This document shows, one piece after another, positions 43,285 to 52,278 of a stretch of DNA of 64,000 nt. Below the pieces are notes generated by a model that saw only the letters and a list, made by a program, of their open reading frames with translations, ran no database searches and was not told the DNA's origin. Numbering within the stretch: the stretch's first letter is position 1; the number at the start of each line of letters is the position of its first letter. The stretch is from Labilibaculum euxinicum (GTDB taxonomy: Bacteria > Bacteroidota > Bacteroidia > Bacteroidales > Marinifilaceae). The stretch is taken from positions 1 to 64,000 of the forward strand of contig NZ_WTCR01000015.1 of NCBI RefSeq assembly GCF_009795715.1, in the 5' to 3' direction. A program made the translations under genes and the position numbers.

Positions 43285-44946
43285 CTACCAAAACATTGCA
43301 TACAAAACAACAAGAACAATGCAGATCGCATAAGATACAATATTGAAAACCTTACCTGTTACAAATGTTTTTCTACTAATTTCAATTCCTTTTTCATCAT
43401 CTGCCCCTTTGTTTTGCATGTAACTAACCAATACTATAACAGCTGCAGATAACAAAGCAGTGTATCCCATTTGATCCAGGAAAGGAACATTCGGGAAAAT
43501 GCCTTCAACAGAGCTTCCTGCCAACCAGCCTTTTGGAGCAATTTTAAAGAACATAGCAATAGGAATTGATGATAAAACACCAATAATAGCACCTTTATTT
43601 GTTGTCTTTTTCCAGAACAATCCCAACAAGAACACAGCTAAAATACCCGGACTAACCACACCGGTATATTCCTGAATAAACTGAAATGCCTGATCTATAC
43701 CTCCCAATAACGGAGCAACAATTCCGGCTATTATTAAAGCACCTGCAGCAGAAAGACGACCAACATTTACAGTTTCCTTATCGGTAGCATTCGGATTAAT
43801 ATATGGTTTGTAAATATCCATTGTAAAAATAGTTGAAGTAGAATTCAACATAGATGCCAATGAAGACACAATAGCCGCTGCCAAAGCAGCAAAAGCTACT
43901 CCTTTCAATCCTGATGGAAGAAATTGCAATAACCATGGATATGCTTTATCCGCAGCATCCATTGTTGGAATGTTGTCCATTGATCCCACACCCAAGCGAG
44001 CCATAATTTCCGGATCGTTAACCATTACAAAAGCAGCAATACCTGGAATTACAACAATTAAAGGAATGATCAATTTCAGAACACCTGCAAATACAATTCC
44101 TTTTTGAGCTTCGCCCAAAGATTTTGCAGCTAATGTTCTTTGAATAATGTATTGATTAAATCCCCAATAATATAAATTTGCAACCCATAAACCCCCAACA
44201 ATTACTCCAATTCCAGGAAGATTTACATACTGACTGTTTGCCTTATCCAAAATCATTTGAAAACTATCCGGAGCCACTTCATAAATGTGTTTAAATCCTG
44301 CAATGACACCTTCACCACCAGATACATTATTTAAGGCCAAATAGGTTGTAATCAGACCTCCCATAATTAAAAATACAACCTGAATAACATCAGTCCATGC
44401 CACAGCAGAAAGTCCACCGTAAAGAGAATAACTGGCTGCAAACAAAGCCAAACCAAGAATTCCATACATCATAGGAATCCCCATAATCGTTTCCATAGCC
44501 AATGCTCCCAAATAAAGAACAGAAGTTAGGTTTACGAATACGTACAATGCAATCCAAAATACTGCTAGAATGGTTTTCAGATTGGTCGAAAATCGTTTCT
44601 CCACAAACTCAGGAATGGTATACAATCCCTTTTCGATAAAAATTGGCAAAAAGTATTTACCTACAATTATTAAAGTTAAAGCAGCCATCCACTCGTAGGA
44701 AGCAATTGCCAAACCAATTGCAAAACCAGAACCTGACATTCCAATAAACTGCTCTGCAGAAATATTTGCAGCAATTAAGGAAGCTCCAATTGCCCACCAT
44801 GGCAAGGATTTACTAGCCAAAAAGTAATCATCGGCATTTTTCTGATGTCCCTCTTTATCGCGGGATACCCATAAGCCTACTCCAACAATTACCAATCCAT
44901 ATAAAATAAAGATGATATAATCCAGAGTTGAAAACGTATTTTCCAT
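43285..44946 (-). CDS. sodium/sugar (galactose) symporter of the SSS family
   Basis: 553 codons, ATG start two bases after galT. It resembles vSGLT, the Na+/galactose transporter of Vibrio: about 14 membrane helices, LPWWAIGASLIAANISAEQFIGMSG in TM1 (residues about 48 to 72, Na+ and sugar site), YNQYIIQRTLAAKS-type signature (FNQYIIQRTLA) and the C-terminal helices. Operon position with galK, galT and galE strongly suggests galactose as the substrate. Length is typical. Confidence 0.92.
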   Translation of the reverse strand: MENTFSTLDYIIFILYGLVIVGVGLWVSRDKEGHQKNADDYFLASKSLPWWAIGASLIAANISAEQFIGMSGSGFAIGLAIASYEWMAALTLIIVGKYFLPIFIEKGLYTIPEFVEKRFSTNLKTILAVFWIALYVFVNLTSVLYLGALAMETIMGIPMMYGILGLALFAASYSLYGGLSAVAWTDVIQVVFLIMGGLITTYLALNNVSGGEGVIAGFKHIYEVAPDSFQMILDKANSQYVNLPGIGVIVGGLWVANLYYWGFNQYIIQRTLAAKSLGEAQKGIVFAGVLKLIIPLIVVIPGIAAFVMVNDPEIMARLGVGSMDNIPTMDAADKAYPWLLQFLPSGLKGVAFAALAAAIVSSLASMLNSTSTIFTMDIYKPYINPNATDKETVNVGRLSAAGALIIAGIVAPLLGGIDQAFQFIQEYTGVVSPGILAVFLLGLFWKKTTNKGAIIGVLSSIPIAMFFKIAPKGWLAGSSVEGIFPNVPFLDQMGYTALLSAAVIVLVSYMQNKGADDEKGIEISRKTFVTGKVFNIVSYAICIVLVVLYAMFW

Positions 44947-44948
44947 AT

Positions 44949-46013
44949 TTAAGGATGTTTATTAGTTTTTGATTTATAATGTACTTTAGAAAGTTCCCGT
45001 AATCGCAATGCTGCACCTTCGGCTGTGATATCTCTTTGCGGCGTGCCCAACATTTCGTATCCAACCATAAATTTTTTAACGCTAGCCGAGCGTAATAATG
45101 GTGGATAGAAATGCATGTGCAAGTGCCACTCCGGATGCTCTTCACCATCGGTTGGTGCTTGATGCAATCCTGCTGAGTACGCAAAAGAAACCTCAAATAA
45201 GTTATCGTACATTATTGTCAGTTTCTTATATATATCTGCTAAATCAGTTTTTTCCTCATCGGTTAATTCCAATAAGTTCGAAACTGGTCTTCTACTAATA
45301 ATCATGGTTTCGAAAGGCCATACTGCCCAAAACGGAACCAGAGCAACAAATGAATTATTTTCAACTAAAATACGTTCTTTCTTCTCCAATTCACTATTCA
45401 AATAATCGAACAGCATGGTTCTTCCGTGCTTATCGAAATATTCTTTCTGAGTTTCTGATTCTTTTGAAGTTTCTAAAGGAACCAATGCCGAAGCCCATAT
45501 TTGACCATGCGGATGCGGATTTGAACATCCCATTATAGCACCTTTATTTTCAAATATCTGAACATAGCCAATATCCTCTCTGGATCCCAGTTCGTCGTAT
45601 TCCTTACACCAAAGATCAACCACTTTACGGATATTATCCACTTCCATTTCCGGAACTGTTAAACTATGATCCGGACTAAAACAAAGCACTTTACATACTC
45701 CTGATTCGCTCTCCGCTTTAAAAAGTTCACCATCTTCAAATTTCCCTTTCGGAGTATCCTGCAATAAAGCACTAAAATCGTTCTGAAAAGAATAAACATC
45801 TTTGTAATCAGGATTATTCTCACCCCCAACACGCTCATTGCGCGGACATAGGTAACAATTGGGATCGTGAGGCGGACGAACATCTTCCACTACTTTTTCA
45901 ACCTGTCCCTGCCAAGGTCGTTTCGATCTGTGAGGCGAAACCAATATCCATTCTCCGGTTAAAGGATTGTACCTTCTGTGAGGATTCTCTATATAATCAA
46001 ACTTATCCATCAT
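44949..46013 (-). CDS. galT: galactose-1-phosphate uridylyltransferase
   Basis: 354 codons from ATG 46013 (the next codon is also ATG; a TTG six bases earlier is unlikely). Transfers UMP between glucose-1-P and galactose-1-P. Seen: [19 protein letters not shown], zinc-type cysteines in CYLCPRNER, catalytic [12 protein letters not shown] (His on the uridylyl intermediate), FWAVWPFE and [12 protein letters not shown]. Length is typical. Its stop is two bases from the symporter start. Confidence 0.97.
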   Translation of the reverse strand: MMDKFDYIENPHRRYNPLTGEWILVSPHRSKRPWQGQVEKVVEDVRPPHDPNCYLCPRNERVGGENNPDYKDVYSFQNDFSALLQDTPKGKFEDGELFKAESESGVCKVLCFSPDHSLTVPEMEVDNIRKVVDLWCKEYDELGSREDIGYVQIFENKGAIMGCSNPHPHGQIWASALVPLETSKESETQKEYFDKHGRTMLFDYLNSELEKKERILVENNSFVALVPFWAVWPFETMIISRRPVSNLLELTDEEKTDLADIYKKLTIMYDNLFEVSFAYSAGLHQAPTDGEEHPEWHLHMHFYPPLLRSASVKKFMVGYEMLGTPQRDITAEGAALRLRELSKVHYKSKTNKHP

Positions 46014-46104
46014 TATCAATTATTGATTATGAGTTATGAACTAAATAGAAAGCTTTTACTCATCTGTTAAAAACAATTCTCTTTAGTTCATAATTCAACA
46101 CTCA

Positions 46105-47268
46105 TTATTCTACACGTTTGCCTCCATCGCCAATTTCAGCAACATAAAACTCTCCTTTAATTCCGGTTTTTTCGAAATATTCGGCACCCACTTTTTCAAT
46201 AAATTCATCAACAAATTCATCTTTTACCAAACTTACTGTTGAACCACCAAAACCGCCCCCGGTCATTCGGGAACCAATAGTTCCTTCAATTTTTCGGGCT
46301 GCAGTAACCATTGCATCCAGCTCATTTCCTGTCACCTCATAATCATCACGAAGCGAATTGTGCGACTGGTTCATTAATTCCCCAAAAGCCAACAAGTTAC
46401 CCAATTTTAATTCTTCCACTGCCTTTTTAGTACGCTCAATTTCAGTAACCACGTGGCGGGCTCTTTTTCGTACAATATCGTTTTCAATACTTGCTGATAA
46501 AGAGTTGAATTCTGCCGGACTTAATTCACCCAAGTTGGCAATTAACTTTGAGGGGGTAATTGCATCAACAGCAGCCCGGCATTCATCAACCCGTTCATTG
46601 TATTTTCCCGCATCCAAACTATGCGGACTGTTTGTATTTCCTATAATAATTTTAACTCCAGATAGTTTTACAGGCACCAATTCGTACTCAAGACTATCAC
46701 AGTTCAAATAAATTGCATGATCCTTTTTTCCCATTCCGGAAGCAAATTGATCCATAATTCCGCACATCACACCTGCAAATTCATGCTCTGCTTTCTGACT
46801 GTACTTTACGATAGTCAATCGATCCTGACCAAACTGAAATTCCTCATTAATTGCAACACCTGTTACTACCTCTAGTGAAGCAGAGGATGACAATCCTGCA
46901 CCATTGGGTACATTTCCCCAAATTAAAATGTCGGCACCTGTATCCGGCTTTTGTCCGTTCTTCACAAACTGAGCAATTACGCCAATTGCGTAATTTACCC
47001 ATGTTCCTTTAGGCAAAGGATTGCATAAAGAATCCAAATCAATTTCCTGTACAATCTCCTGATTCAAGGAGCGAAAACGGAAAGACTTTCGTTCAGTTTT
47101 ACGAATCAAACAATAGGTTCCAAATGATAATGCACATGGGAAAACAAATCCCCCATTATAATCAGTATGTTCTCCAATTAAATTCACCCTGCCCGGCGAG
47201 AAATATACATTACAATCACCGGCTCCATAAAAATTTTCAAACTCTTTTTTCAAATTATCAACACGCAT
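46105..47268 (-). CDS. galK: galactokinase
   Basis: 387 codons, ATG start. GHMP kinase phosphorylating galactose at C1. Seen: the galactokinase signature GRVNLIGEHTDYNGGFVFP at about 27 to 45, the GHMP ATP-binding PNGAGLSSSASLE, GIMDQFASGMG (catalytic Asp) and the C-terminal GSRMTGGGFGGSTVSL. First gene of the gal operon, directly downstream of two overlapping operator-like repeats. Confidence 0.97.
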   Translation of the reverse strand: MRVDNLKKEFENFYGAGDCNVYFSPGRVNLIGEHTDYNGGFVFPCALSFGTYCLIRKTERKSFRFRSLNQEIVQEIDLDSLCNPLPKGTWVNYAIGVIAQFVKNGQKPDTGADILIWGNVPNGAGLSSSASLEVVTGVAINEEFQFGQDRLTIVKYSQKAEHEFAGVMCGIMDQFASGMGKKDHAIYLNCDSLEYELVPVKLSGVKIIIGNTNSPHSLDAGKYNERVDECRAAVDAITPSKLIANLGELSPAEFNSLSASIENDIVRKRARHVVTEIERTKKAVEELKLGNLLAFGELMNQSHNSLRDDYEVTGNELDAMVTAARKIEGTIGSRMTGGGFGGSTVSLVKDEFVDEFIEKVGAEYFEKTGIKGEFYVAEIGDGGKRVE

Positions 47269-47278
47269 AACTTTTTCT

Positions 47279-47300
47279 TACTGGTTGGTACTGGTCGGTA
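47279..47300. promoter_or_regulatory. operator-like sites upstream of galK
   Basis: TACTGGTTGGTA (47279 to 47290) and TACTGGTCGGTA (47289 to 47300) overlap by two bases, ending 10 bp before the galK start. The same 12-mer (TACTGGTTGGTG) lies upstream of the GntR regulator gene. They are probably bound by that regulator. In Bacteroidota GntR/LacI-type regulators of sugar genes commonly use such sites. Confidence 0.6.
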
Positions 47301-47368
47301 AATATAGATGTTTTTAATTAATTCCCAAAAAACTTTTTACTATTTGAAATTCTTTTGTTTTAACCTCC

Positions 47369-48382
47369 CTACAAAGATCCTCTTCGAATCAAACGGGATT
47401 TATTCTCTATCAAGTCTTTTTTCGATCCCAACACCATTTCTGCCAAGATTTCCCCCATCTCTTTAAAATCAGTACTTATTGTTGTTATACCATCGGCAAC
47501 AACTTCTTTCAATGGTGTATCATTGTAGGAAATAATCCCAAGCTCTTCTCCTATTTTAAATTGCTTACTATTTGCCTCTTTTACCAAATAGACCAGGTCA
47601 TTATCATTGGAAACTATGTACGCCTCAGATTTATTAATTGCATGTCCCTGAATACTTTCAATTACTTTAAATTCCCATTGACTTGCAAACTCCTTTGCGA
47701 ATTTCTTAAATCCCTTCATCTGTCCAACCGGTTCTTTTCCCCCAGGAAAAACCCAAAACAACTTCCTGTATTTCTTTAACAAATCAGATCCCGAGGAAAG
47801 TGCAGAGAATACGTCCTTTTCGAAATTCTGATAGACTGCAGGATAATGCTTCTTTAAATTTGCATTGGTCTGATCCAAAATGTACACTTTATCCTGAGGC
47901 AACTGCTTTAGTACTGAATAAGCATCTGTAAATTTTGCCGGCATAATAACATAGGACGTATATTTCCCATTGTTATTCTCAATCAACTCTTTAAATACTC
48001 TTTCGTTAAAATGATGAAAGTAAATATCAACAGTAGCCAGCCCCTTTAAACTCTTCAGAAAGGAATTGTACAAAATTTCTTTAAATGTATTAAACTCCTC
48101 GAAAAGCAAGAAAATCTTGTGCTTTAGCTGAGTAATATTGCTCTCCAAATAGTAACCTTTTCCCGGTACAGATGAAATAACTCCCCGCGCCTTTAACTCG
48201 TTAAAGGCAACCAGTACAGTATCCCGGGATAAATTAAACTCCTTGCATATCGCATTGATTGAAGGCAACTGATCGCCAATAGCAACATCCCCATTTTCAA
48301 TAGATTGATACAAAGAATTTATCAATTGTTTGTATTTTGGAACTCCTGATTCATTAGAGACTGTAAAGAGATTTGAAGGCAT
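47369..48382 (-). CDS. GntR/LacI-type transcriptional regulator of galactose genes
   Basis: 337 codons from ATG 48382; a TTG 36 bases upstream opens the frame further but lacks family resemblance. Seen: GntR winged helix at the N-terminus (YKQLINSLYQSIENGDVAIGDQLPS, LSRDTVLVAFNELKARGVISS, position about 17 to 75) and a periplasmic-binding-like sugar sensor domain with YVIMPAKFTD, FPGGKEP and EELGIISYNDTPLKEVVADGITTISTDFKEMG. It lies directly upstream of galK, and matching 12-bp sites precede both genes. Galactose or a derivative is the likely inducer. Confidence 0.9.
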   Translation of the reverse strand: MPSNLFTVSNESGVPKYKQLINSLYQSIENGDVAIGDQLPSINAICKEFNLSRDTVLVAFNELKARGVISSVPGKGYYLESNITQLKHKIFLLFEEFNTFKEILYNSFLKSLKGLATVDIYFHHFNERVFKELIENNNGKYTSYVIMPAKFTDAYSVLKQLPQDKVYILDQTNANLKKHYPAVYQNFEKDVFSALSSGSDLLKKYRKLFWVFPGGKEPVGQMKGFKKFAKEFASQWEFKVIESIQGHAINKSEAYIVSNDNDLVYLVKEANSKQFKIGEELGIISYNDTPLKEVVADGITTISTDFKEMGEILAEMVLGSKKDLIENKSRLIRRGSL

Positions 48383-48444
48383 ACTGCATTGATATTTAGA
48401 TCGTAATTGAAAAAACAAATATAATCATTTTTTCAACTGTTGGG

Positions 48445-48456
48445 TACTGGTTGGTG
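48445..48456. promoter_or_regulatory. operator-like site upstream of the GntR regulator
   Basis: TACTGGTTGGTG, 62 bp before the regulator start, matches the two sites before galK in 11 of 12 positions. It points to autoregulation. Confidence 0.55.
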
Positions 48457-48490
48457 AGCTTGTCGATTTATTCAATAAAAAGTATTAAAC

Positions 48491-48522
48491 AAAAAAAAGA
48501 CAGCCACAAGGACTGTCTTTTT
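48491..48522 (-). terminator. terminator after the DUF4302 gene
   Basis: On the minus strand AAAAAGACAGTCC and GGCTGTCTTTTTTTT pair around TTGT; it lies 23 bp beyond the DUF4302 stop. Confidence 0.85.
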
Positions 48523-48544
48523 AACTACATACTAAACTGTTTAT

Positions 48545-49849
48545 TTAAAAATCATAAAAGTTAATTTTCAATGAAGGGTCATCAGCATTTATTAATGAAA
48601 ATGTTCCATTCGTATAAGTCAATAATCCACCGGTAGCTTCCAGATAGTGTCCATTCGTATTAAAAATCTTTTGAACCAAAGGTTGAAAAGCAGCATCTAA
48701 AAACTCTGCATTTCCATCCAAACCTGTTAATGTGAAATATACCTTTCCATCATCTTTCACTTCATAATCAAAAAAGTAGCTAGCAGCGTAATTTCCCGTT
48801 CCATATCCAAAATATATTTGAAAATAAGAACCTCCAGTAGTAGGCAAAAGATTTCTAAAATACCATTTTTGAATAGTTACTCCATGATCTGCTAATGCAT
48901 TAGCCAAGTAAGGTTTATAGAAGTTATTAAATGCTAAACTTGATTTATTTTCTTCCATATAATTATAACGCGCAGCATCTTTTATAGTACCAAAAGCGTA
49001 AGGTGTTAATGGAACAGCAGGAACTAAATCATAAACCAATTTCAAACTGCCGCTCTCATCATAATAAGTTCCATCCACTGGATTATAAGTAAAGCAATCT
49101 AAAGTTCTATCACCAATAACAACTGGTTTGATAAAACACAACCCATTTTTTTTAACAATAATAGGCGTATTCTCACTAACAACAATTCCATCTTTAATGT
49201 AGGATAAAGTACCGGATCTGCTATCATCATCGTAACTGAAAGAAGCTATTGGAGTTCCATCAGCATTAAAGTTTCTAAAAACAGATTTGGTTGCATCTCC
49301 TGCGATGTTAATTGCACTTGCATAAATGTCTGTTAAATCCCAATTTTCAGCAGTAGCTGGTTTCAATATGAGAGTCGTAACATCATCACCATTATAACCA
49401 TTATCCGTTTTGCTAACAAGTGTAATTTCTTCATTACTAACATCAGATATATTAAAGACATACTCGCCCCCAAAATTATTATTATTGGTTTCGTAAATAG
49501 CATGAAAAACAGACCAAGATTCAAAAGTAAGTGTTATGTCCTGCTTTTTTGTAATACTATATGTGATTGTGTCATTTGCATTTCCATTTTTGTAATCAGA
49601 ATGCATAATAACTGAACCATCAGCATTAAATTTTAATAAAATTGAGAACGCACCGGTATCTCCATTGGGATTGTAATAGCCTAGCCATCCATTTTCAGGT
49701 GCCTGAAAAGCAGTATTGTATTCAGTATAAAGTTCCTCAAAGCGTTCATTTACGCTTTTATCGAAAATATAGTCAGCACTATTATCCTTATCACAGGATG
49801 CTAATCCGCCAACAATAAATATAAATAGGTATAATATTTTATTTTTCAT
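48545..49849 (-). CDS. DUF4302-family lipoprotein
   Basis: 434 codons, ATG start that overlaps the preceding gene's stop by one base. Seen: lipobox LASC (Cys19) after MKNKILYLFIFIVGG, then the family pattern YNTAFQAPENGWLGYYNPNGDTGAFS and VIMHSDYKNG. DUF4302 proteins are found with SusC/SusD and a metallopeptidase lipoprotein in Bacteroidota, as here. The biochemical role is unknown; a surface role in capture of the imported compound is inferred from position. Last gene of the operon. Confidence 0.85.
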   Translation of the reverse strand: MKNKILYLFIFIVGGLASCDKDNSADYIFDKSVNERFEELYTEYNTAFQAPENGWLGYYNPNGDTGAFSILLKFNADGSVIMHSDYKNGNANDTITYSITKKQDITLTFESWSVFHAIYETNNNNFGGEYVFNISDVSNEEITLVSKTDNGYNGDDVTTLILKPATAENWDLTDIYASAINIAGDATKSVFRNFNADGTPIASFSYDDDSRSGTLSYIKDGIVVSENTPIIVKKNGLCFIKPVVIGDRTLDCFTYNPVDGTYYDESGSLKLVYDLVPAVPLTPYAFGTIKDAARYNYMEENKSSLAFNNFYKPYLANALADHGVTIQKWYFRNLLPTTGGSYFQIYFGYGTGNYAASYFFDYEVKDDGKVYFTLTGLDGNAEFLDAAFQPLVQKIFNTNGHYLEATGGLLTYTNGTFSLINADDPSLKINFYDF

Positions 49850-50799
49850 TATTCTGGGATTTCATTATTAGTAACCACGTAATTTATACGTTCTTCCATA
49901 ATATCACGAAGGGCATACAAATCGATGTCAAATTTATTTTTATAAAAGTCGACAACAATGCTTAACTTCTTAGCAATAAGCAATCGTCCCGCATTCAGTT
50001 CATTAATATTGGCAATTTCTGAGGGATCTGTTAAGCCTTCTGTACTTGCCTGATTAATAAACACTTCTTCAAAAGTAGCTTTAGGTAATGTTAAAAAATG
50101 AGAAACAAGTTCACAAAAATCTTCAAATTCATTATTCGTTCCATAATTCCTTACCATACCCATTTTAATAGCATCTGATAAAGTTACATTATTGCTCCAT
50201 CCTTCGCCATTATATTTTTCTGAAACGGTATTAAACCCAACTGGCATCCCATAAGTTTGATGCACCAAGTGAGTAAATTCGTGATGAACCGTTGCGAGAA
50301 TTCCTCCCCCAGGATTTGTCATCCAATCTTTATTAGTTAAATCATAACTATTAAGATTTAGAAGTGTAATTCTTGCTCCACCCTCGGCATAACCGAGAAG
50401 TCTATTTCCATCCTCTTTAAAGATATACGAACCAATATAAACCAGTTCGGGCGGGAATAGTTTATCTATAAATGCTTTACCCCCTCCGCTAACAGAACTG
50501 TATGGATCAAACCATAAATATTCAATAAGCTTAGTAACGGGAATAACTACATCTCTTCTCACAGGTGTTGCAGAATAATCGTCGTCAATGTACTTATCTT
50601 GCCACCGCCATCGAACAGCTGTGTTGTGTTTAACCAACATGTTCTCCTGTAAATAAATATCTATTTCGTCACTAGAGACTACGGTCGTTGGAGGAACAAA
50701 AAGTGTATTATCCTCCTCATTATCACAGGCTGTGAAGAAAAGAGGAGATAAGAGCAATGCATGCCCTATCGGTTTTATATAATTAAGTATTCTTCTCAT
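49849..50799 (-). CDS. zinc metallopeptidase lipoprotein associated with SusC/SusD import
   Basis: 316 codons, ATG start. Lipobox FTAC (Cys25). Metal site HEFTH at residues 173 to 177 in ATVHHEFTHLVHQTYG, with downstream glutamate in FCELVSHFL as the third ligand candidate. These proteins (substrate import-associated zinc metallohydrolase lipoproteins) sit in PUL-like operons beside SusD and DUF4302 genes. They may release the peptide or other ligand. 21 bp after susD; its stop overlaps the DUF4302 start. Confidence 0.88.
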   Translation of the reverse strand: MRRILNYIKPIGHALLLSPLFFTACDNEEDNTLFVPPTTVVSSDEIDIYLQENMLVKHNTAVRWRWQDKYIDDDYSATPVRRDVVIPVTKLIEYLWFDPYSSVSGGGKAFIDKLFPPELVYIGSYIFKEDGNRLLGYAEGGARITLLNLNSYDLTNKDWMTNPGGGILATVHHEFTHLVHQTYGMPVGFNTVSEKYNGEGWSNNVTLSDAIKMGMVRNYGTNNEFEDFCELVSHFLTLPKATFEEVFINQASTEGLTDPSEIANINELNAGRLLIAKKLSIVVDFYKNKFDIDLYALRDIMEERINYVVTNNEIPE

Positions 50800-50820
50800 A
50801 ATTAAGCAATTTTAAATAAA

Positions 50821-52272
50821 TTAACGTGGATTCGCTTGAATTCCTTTCGCAATAGCACCTGAAGGTATCTGAACTGCTTTTCGTAAATCATCGGCTTGCA
50901 AAATACTTGTTTCACCAGTAACCGAAGTATGAGTAATACTCATTTTGAATCTTTTAATATCAAACCATCTGATTCCTTCTCTGAAAAGCTCTTTTCTTCT
51001 TTCCCCTATAATAAATGTCATCATGTTTTCCGCATTATATGCACCATATCCATCAATCATCATTTGCGGAGTTAGTGGAGTGAAATTTTCGTACCACAAT
51101 GCGCCCATAATATTATAGTCAGCCATAGCCTTATCAAGGTTATCTGTAGCTCCGTCAGCATTATTCATAACATAAGCCTCGCATCGGTTTAAAATTACTT
51201 CTTCAGCTCTTAACTCAGGATGAATATAATATGGATAACCTGTTGTAGCGGTAGTGTATCTGAATCGTTCGCCATATTTAGGTGGACGTTTATCATCTCT
51301 ATATCCCCATCGAGAATCACGGAAATCATCAGAACCGAGTCTATTCGTACCAAACACCTCATCCATAACTGTCGCATTCGAACGATAACCTCTATAAGAT
51401 CTGGTTACGTTTAATGTTTCTTTTCGCACAAGGAGCAAATTAGGCGTACTGTTAGGATCTGTAAAATTATCCGCAAGTGAGATACTGGATGTACCTGTAT
51501 AAACTTTATCCATATCTCTCACAAAAACAGAATTTAAAAGCCCATCTCCTAATAACAAATTAGAATATTTAATACAATTAGTATAGTCTTTTTTAAATAG
51601 ATATAAACGGGAAGCAAGTGCATATGCAGCCCCTTTATTAAAATGGTACTTTCCCGACCCCACATAATAATCGTCTGATAATAAAGAAATACCTTCTAAT
51701 AAATCCTTTTCTATTTTGTCATAAGTTTCCTGAAGAGTACCTCTTTCATACTTTACAATTAATTCAATTTCAGGAGCAGTAATATAAGGAATTCCCAAAT
51801 CAGAAGAAGCCGTTGCCCCTTCGTAATGCTGACAAAAAATATTAGCTAATAAAAAGTGACTATAAGCTCTAGAGACCAAAGCTTCACCCTTAATGGCTTT
51901 TTTAAAATTTTCATCCGTATTCTCAACCGCATCAATAGCGTCTAATGCCTGATTGGCATGGGCGATAGCAGTATAAGTTTGTGACCAAAAATATGGTGGA
52001 GTATCTTGTCCTTCATTCGCGGTTACTGGTTCCCACATAAAATTCTGAGTCATCCATTCGCTTTGATCATTTCTTGACAATGCAACTGCATTATCAGACA
52101 TCCATTCTAAAAAAACATATGAAGCTTCAGAATAAGAGTTAGCAACCAATTCCGAGACATCGGTTAGTTTCTTTATTTCTTGTCGCTCATCTGGCGCTGT
52201 ATCTAAATACTCGTCACAACTCCATCCTAACAAACCAATTGTGATGGTTAATATATATATGTATGATTTCAT
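50821..52272 (-). CDS. SusD/RagB-family nutrient-uptake outer-membrane lipoprotein
   Basis: 483 codons, ATG start. SusD-type lids bind nutrients and deliver them to the SusC channel. Seen: lipobox GWSC (Cys19), then the family opening CDEYLDTAPDERQ, TPR-like helices (WSQTYTAIAHANQALDAID, GEALVSRAYSHFLLANIFCQHYEG) and the C-terminal LLVRKETL and GERRKELFREGIRWFDIKRF signature. Its start lies six bases after the SusC stop, so the pair is co-expressed. The ligand is unknown, but the peptidase context suggests peptides. Confidence 0.95.
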   Translation of the reverse strand: MKSYIYILTITIGLLGWSCDEYLDTAPDERQEIKKLTDVSELVANSYSEASYVFLEWMSDNAVALSRNDQSEWMTQNFMWEPVTANEGQDTPPYFWSQTYTAIAHANQALDAIDAVENTDENFKKAIKGEALVSRAYSHFLLANIFCQHYEGATASSDLGIPYITAPEIELIVKYERGTLQETYDKIEKDLLEGISLLSDDYYVGSGKYHFNKGAAYALASRLYLFKKDYTNCIKYSNLLLGDGLLNSVFVRDMDKVYTGTSSISLADNFTDPNSTPNLLLVRKETLNVTRSYRGYRSNATVMDEVFGTNRLGSDDFRDSRWGYRDDKRPPKYGERFRYTTATTGYPYYIHPELRAEEVILNRCEAYVMNNADGATDNLDKAMADYNIMGALWYENFTPLTPQMMIDGYGAYNAENMMTFIIGERRKELFREGIRWFDIKRFKMSITHTSVTGETSILQADDLRKAVQIPSGAIAKGIQANPR

Positions 52273-52278
52273 TGCAGA

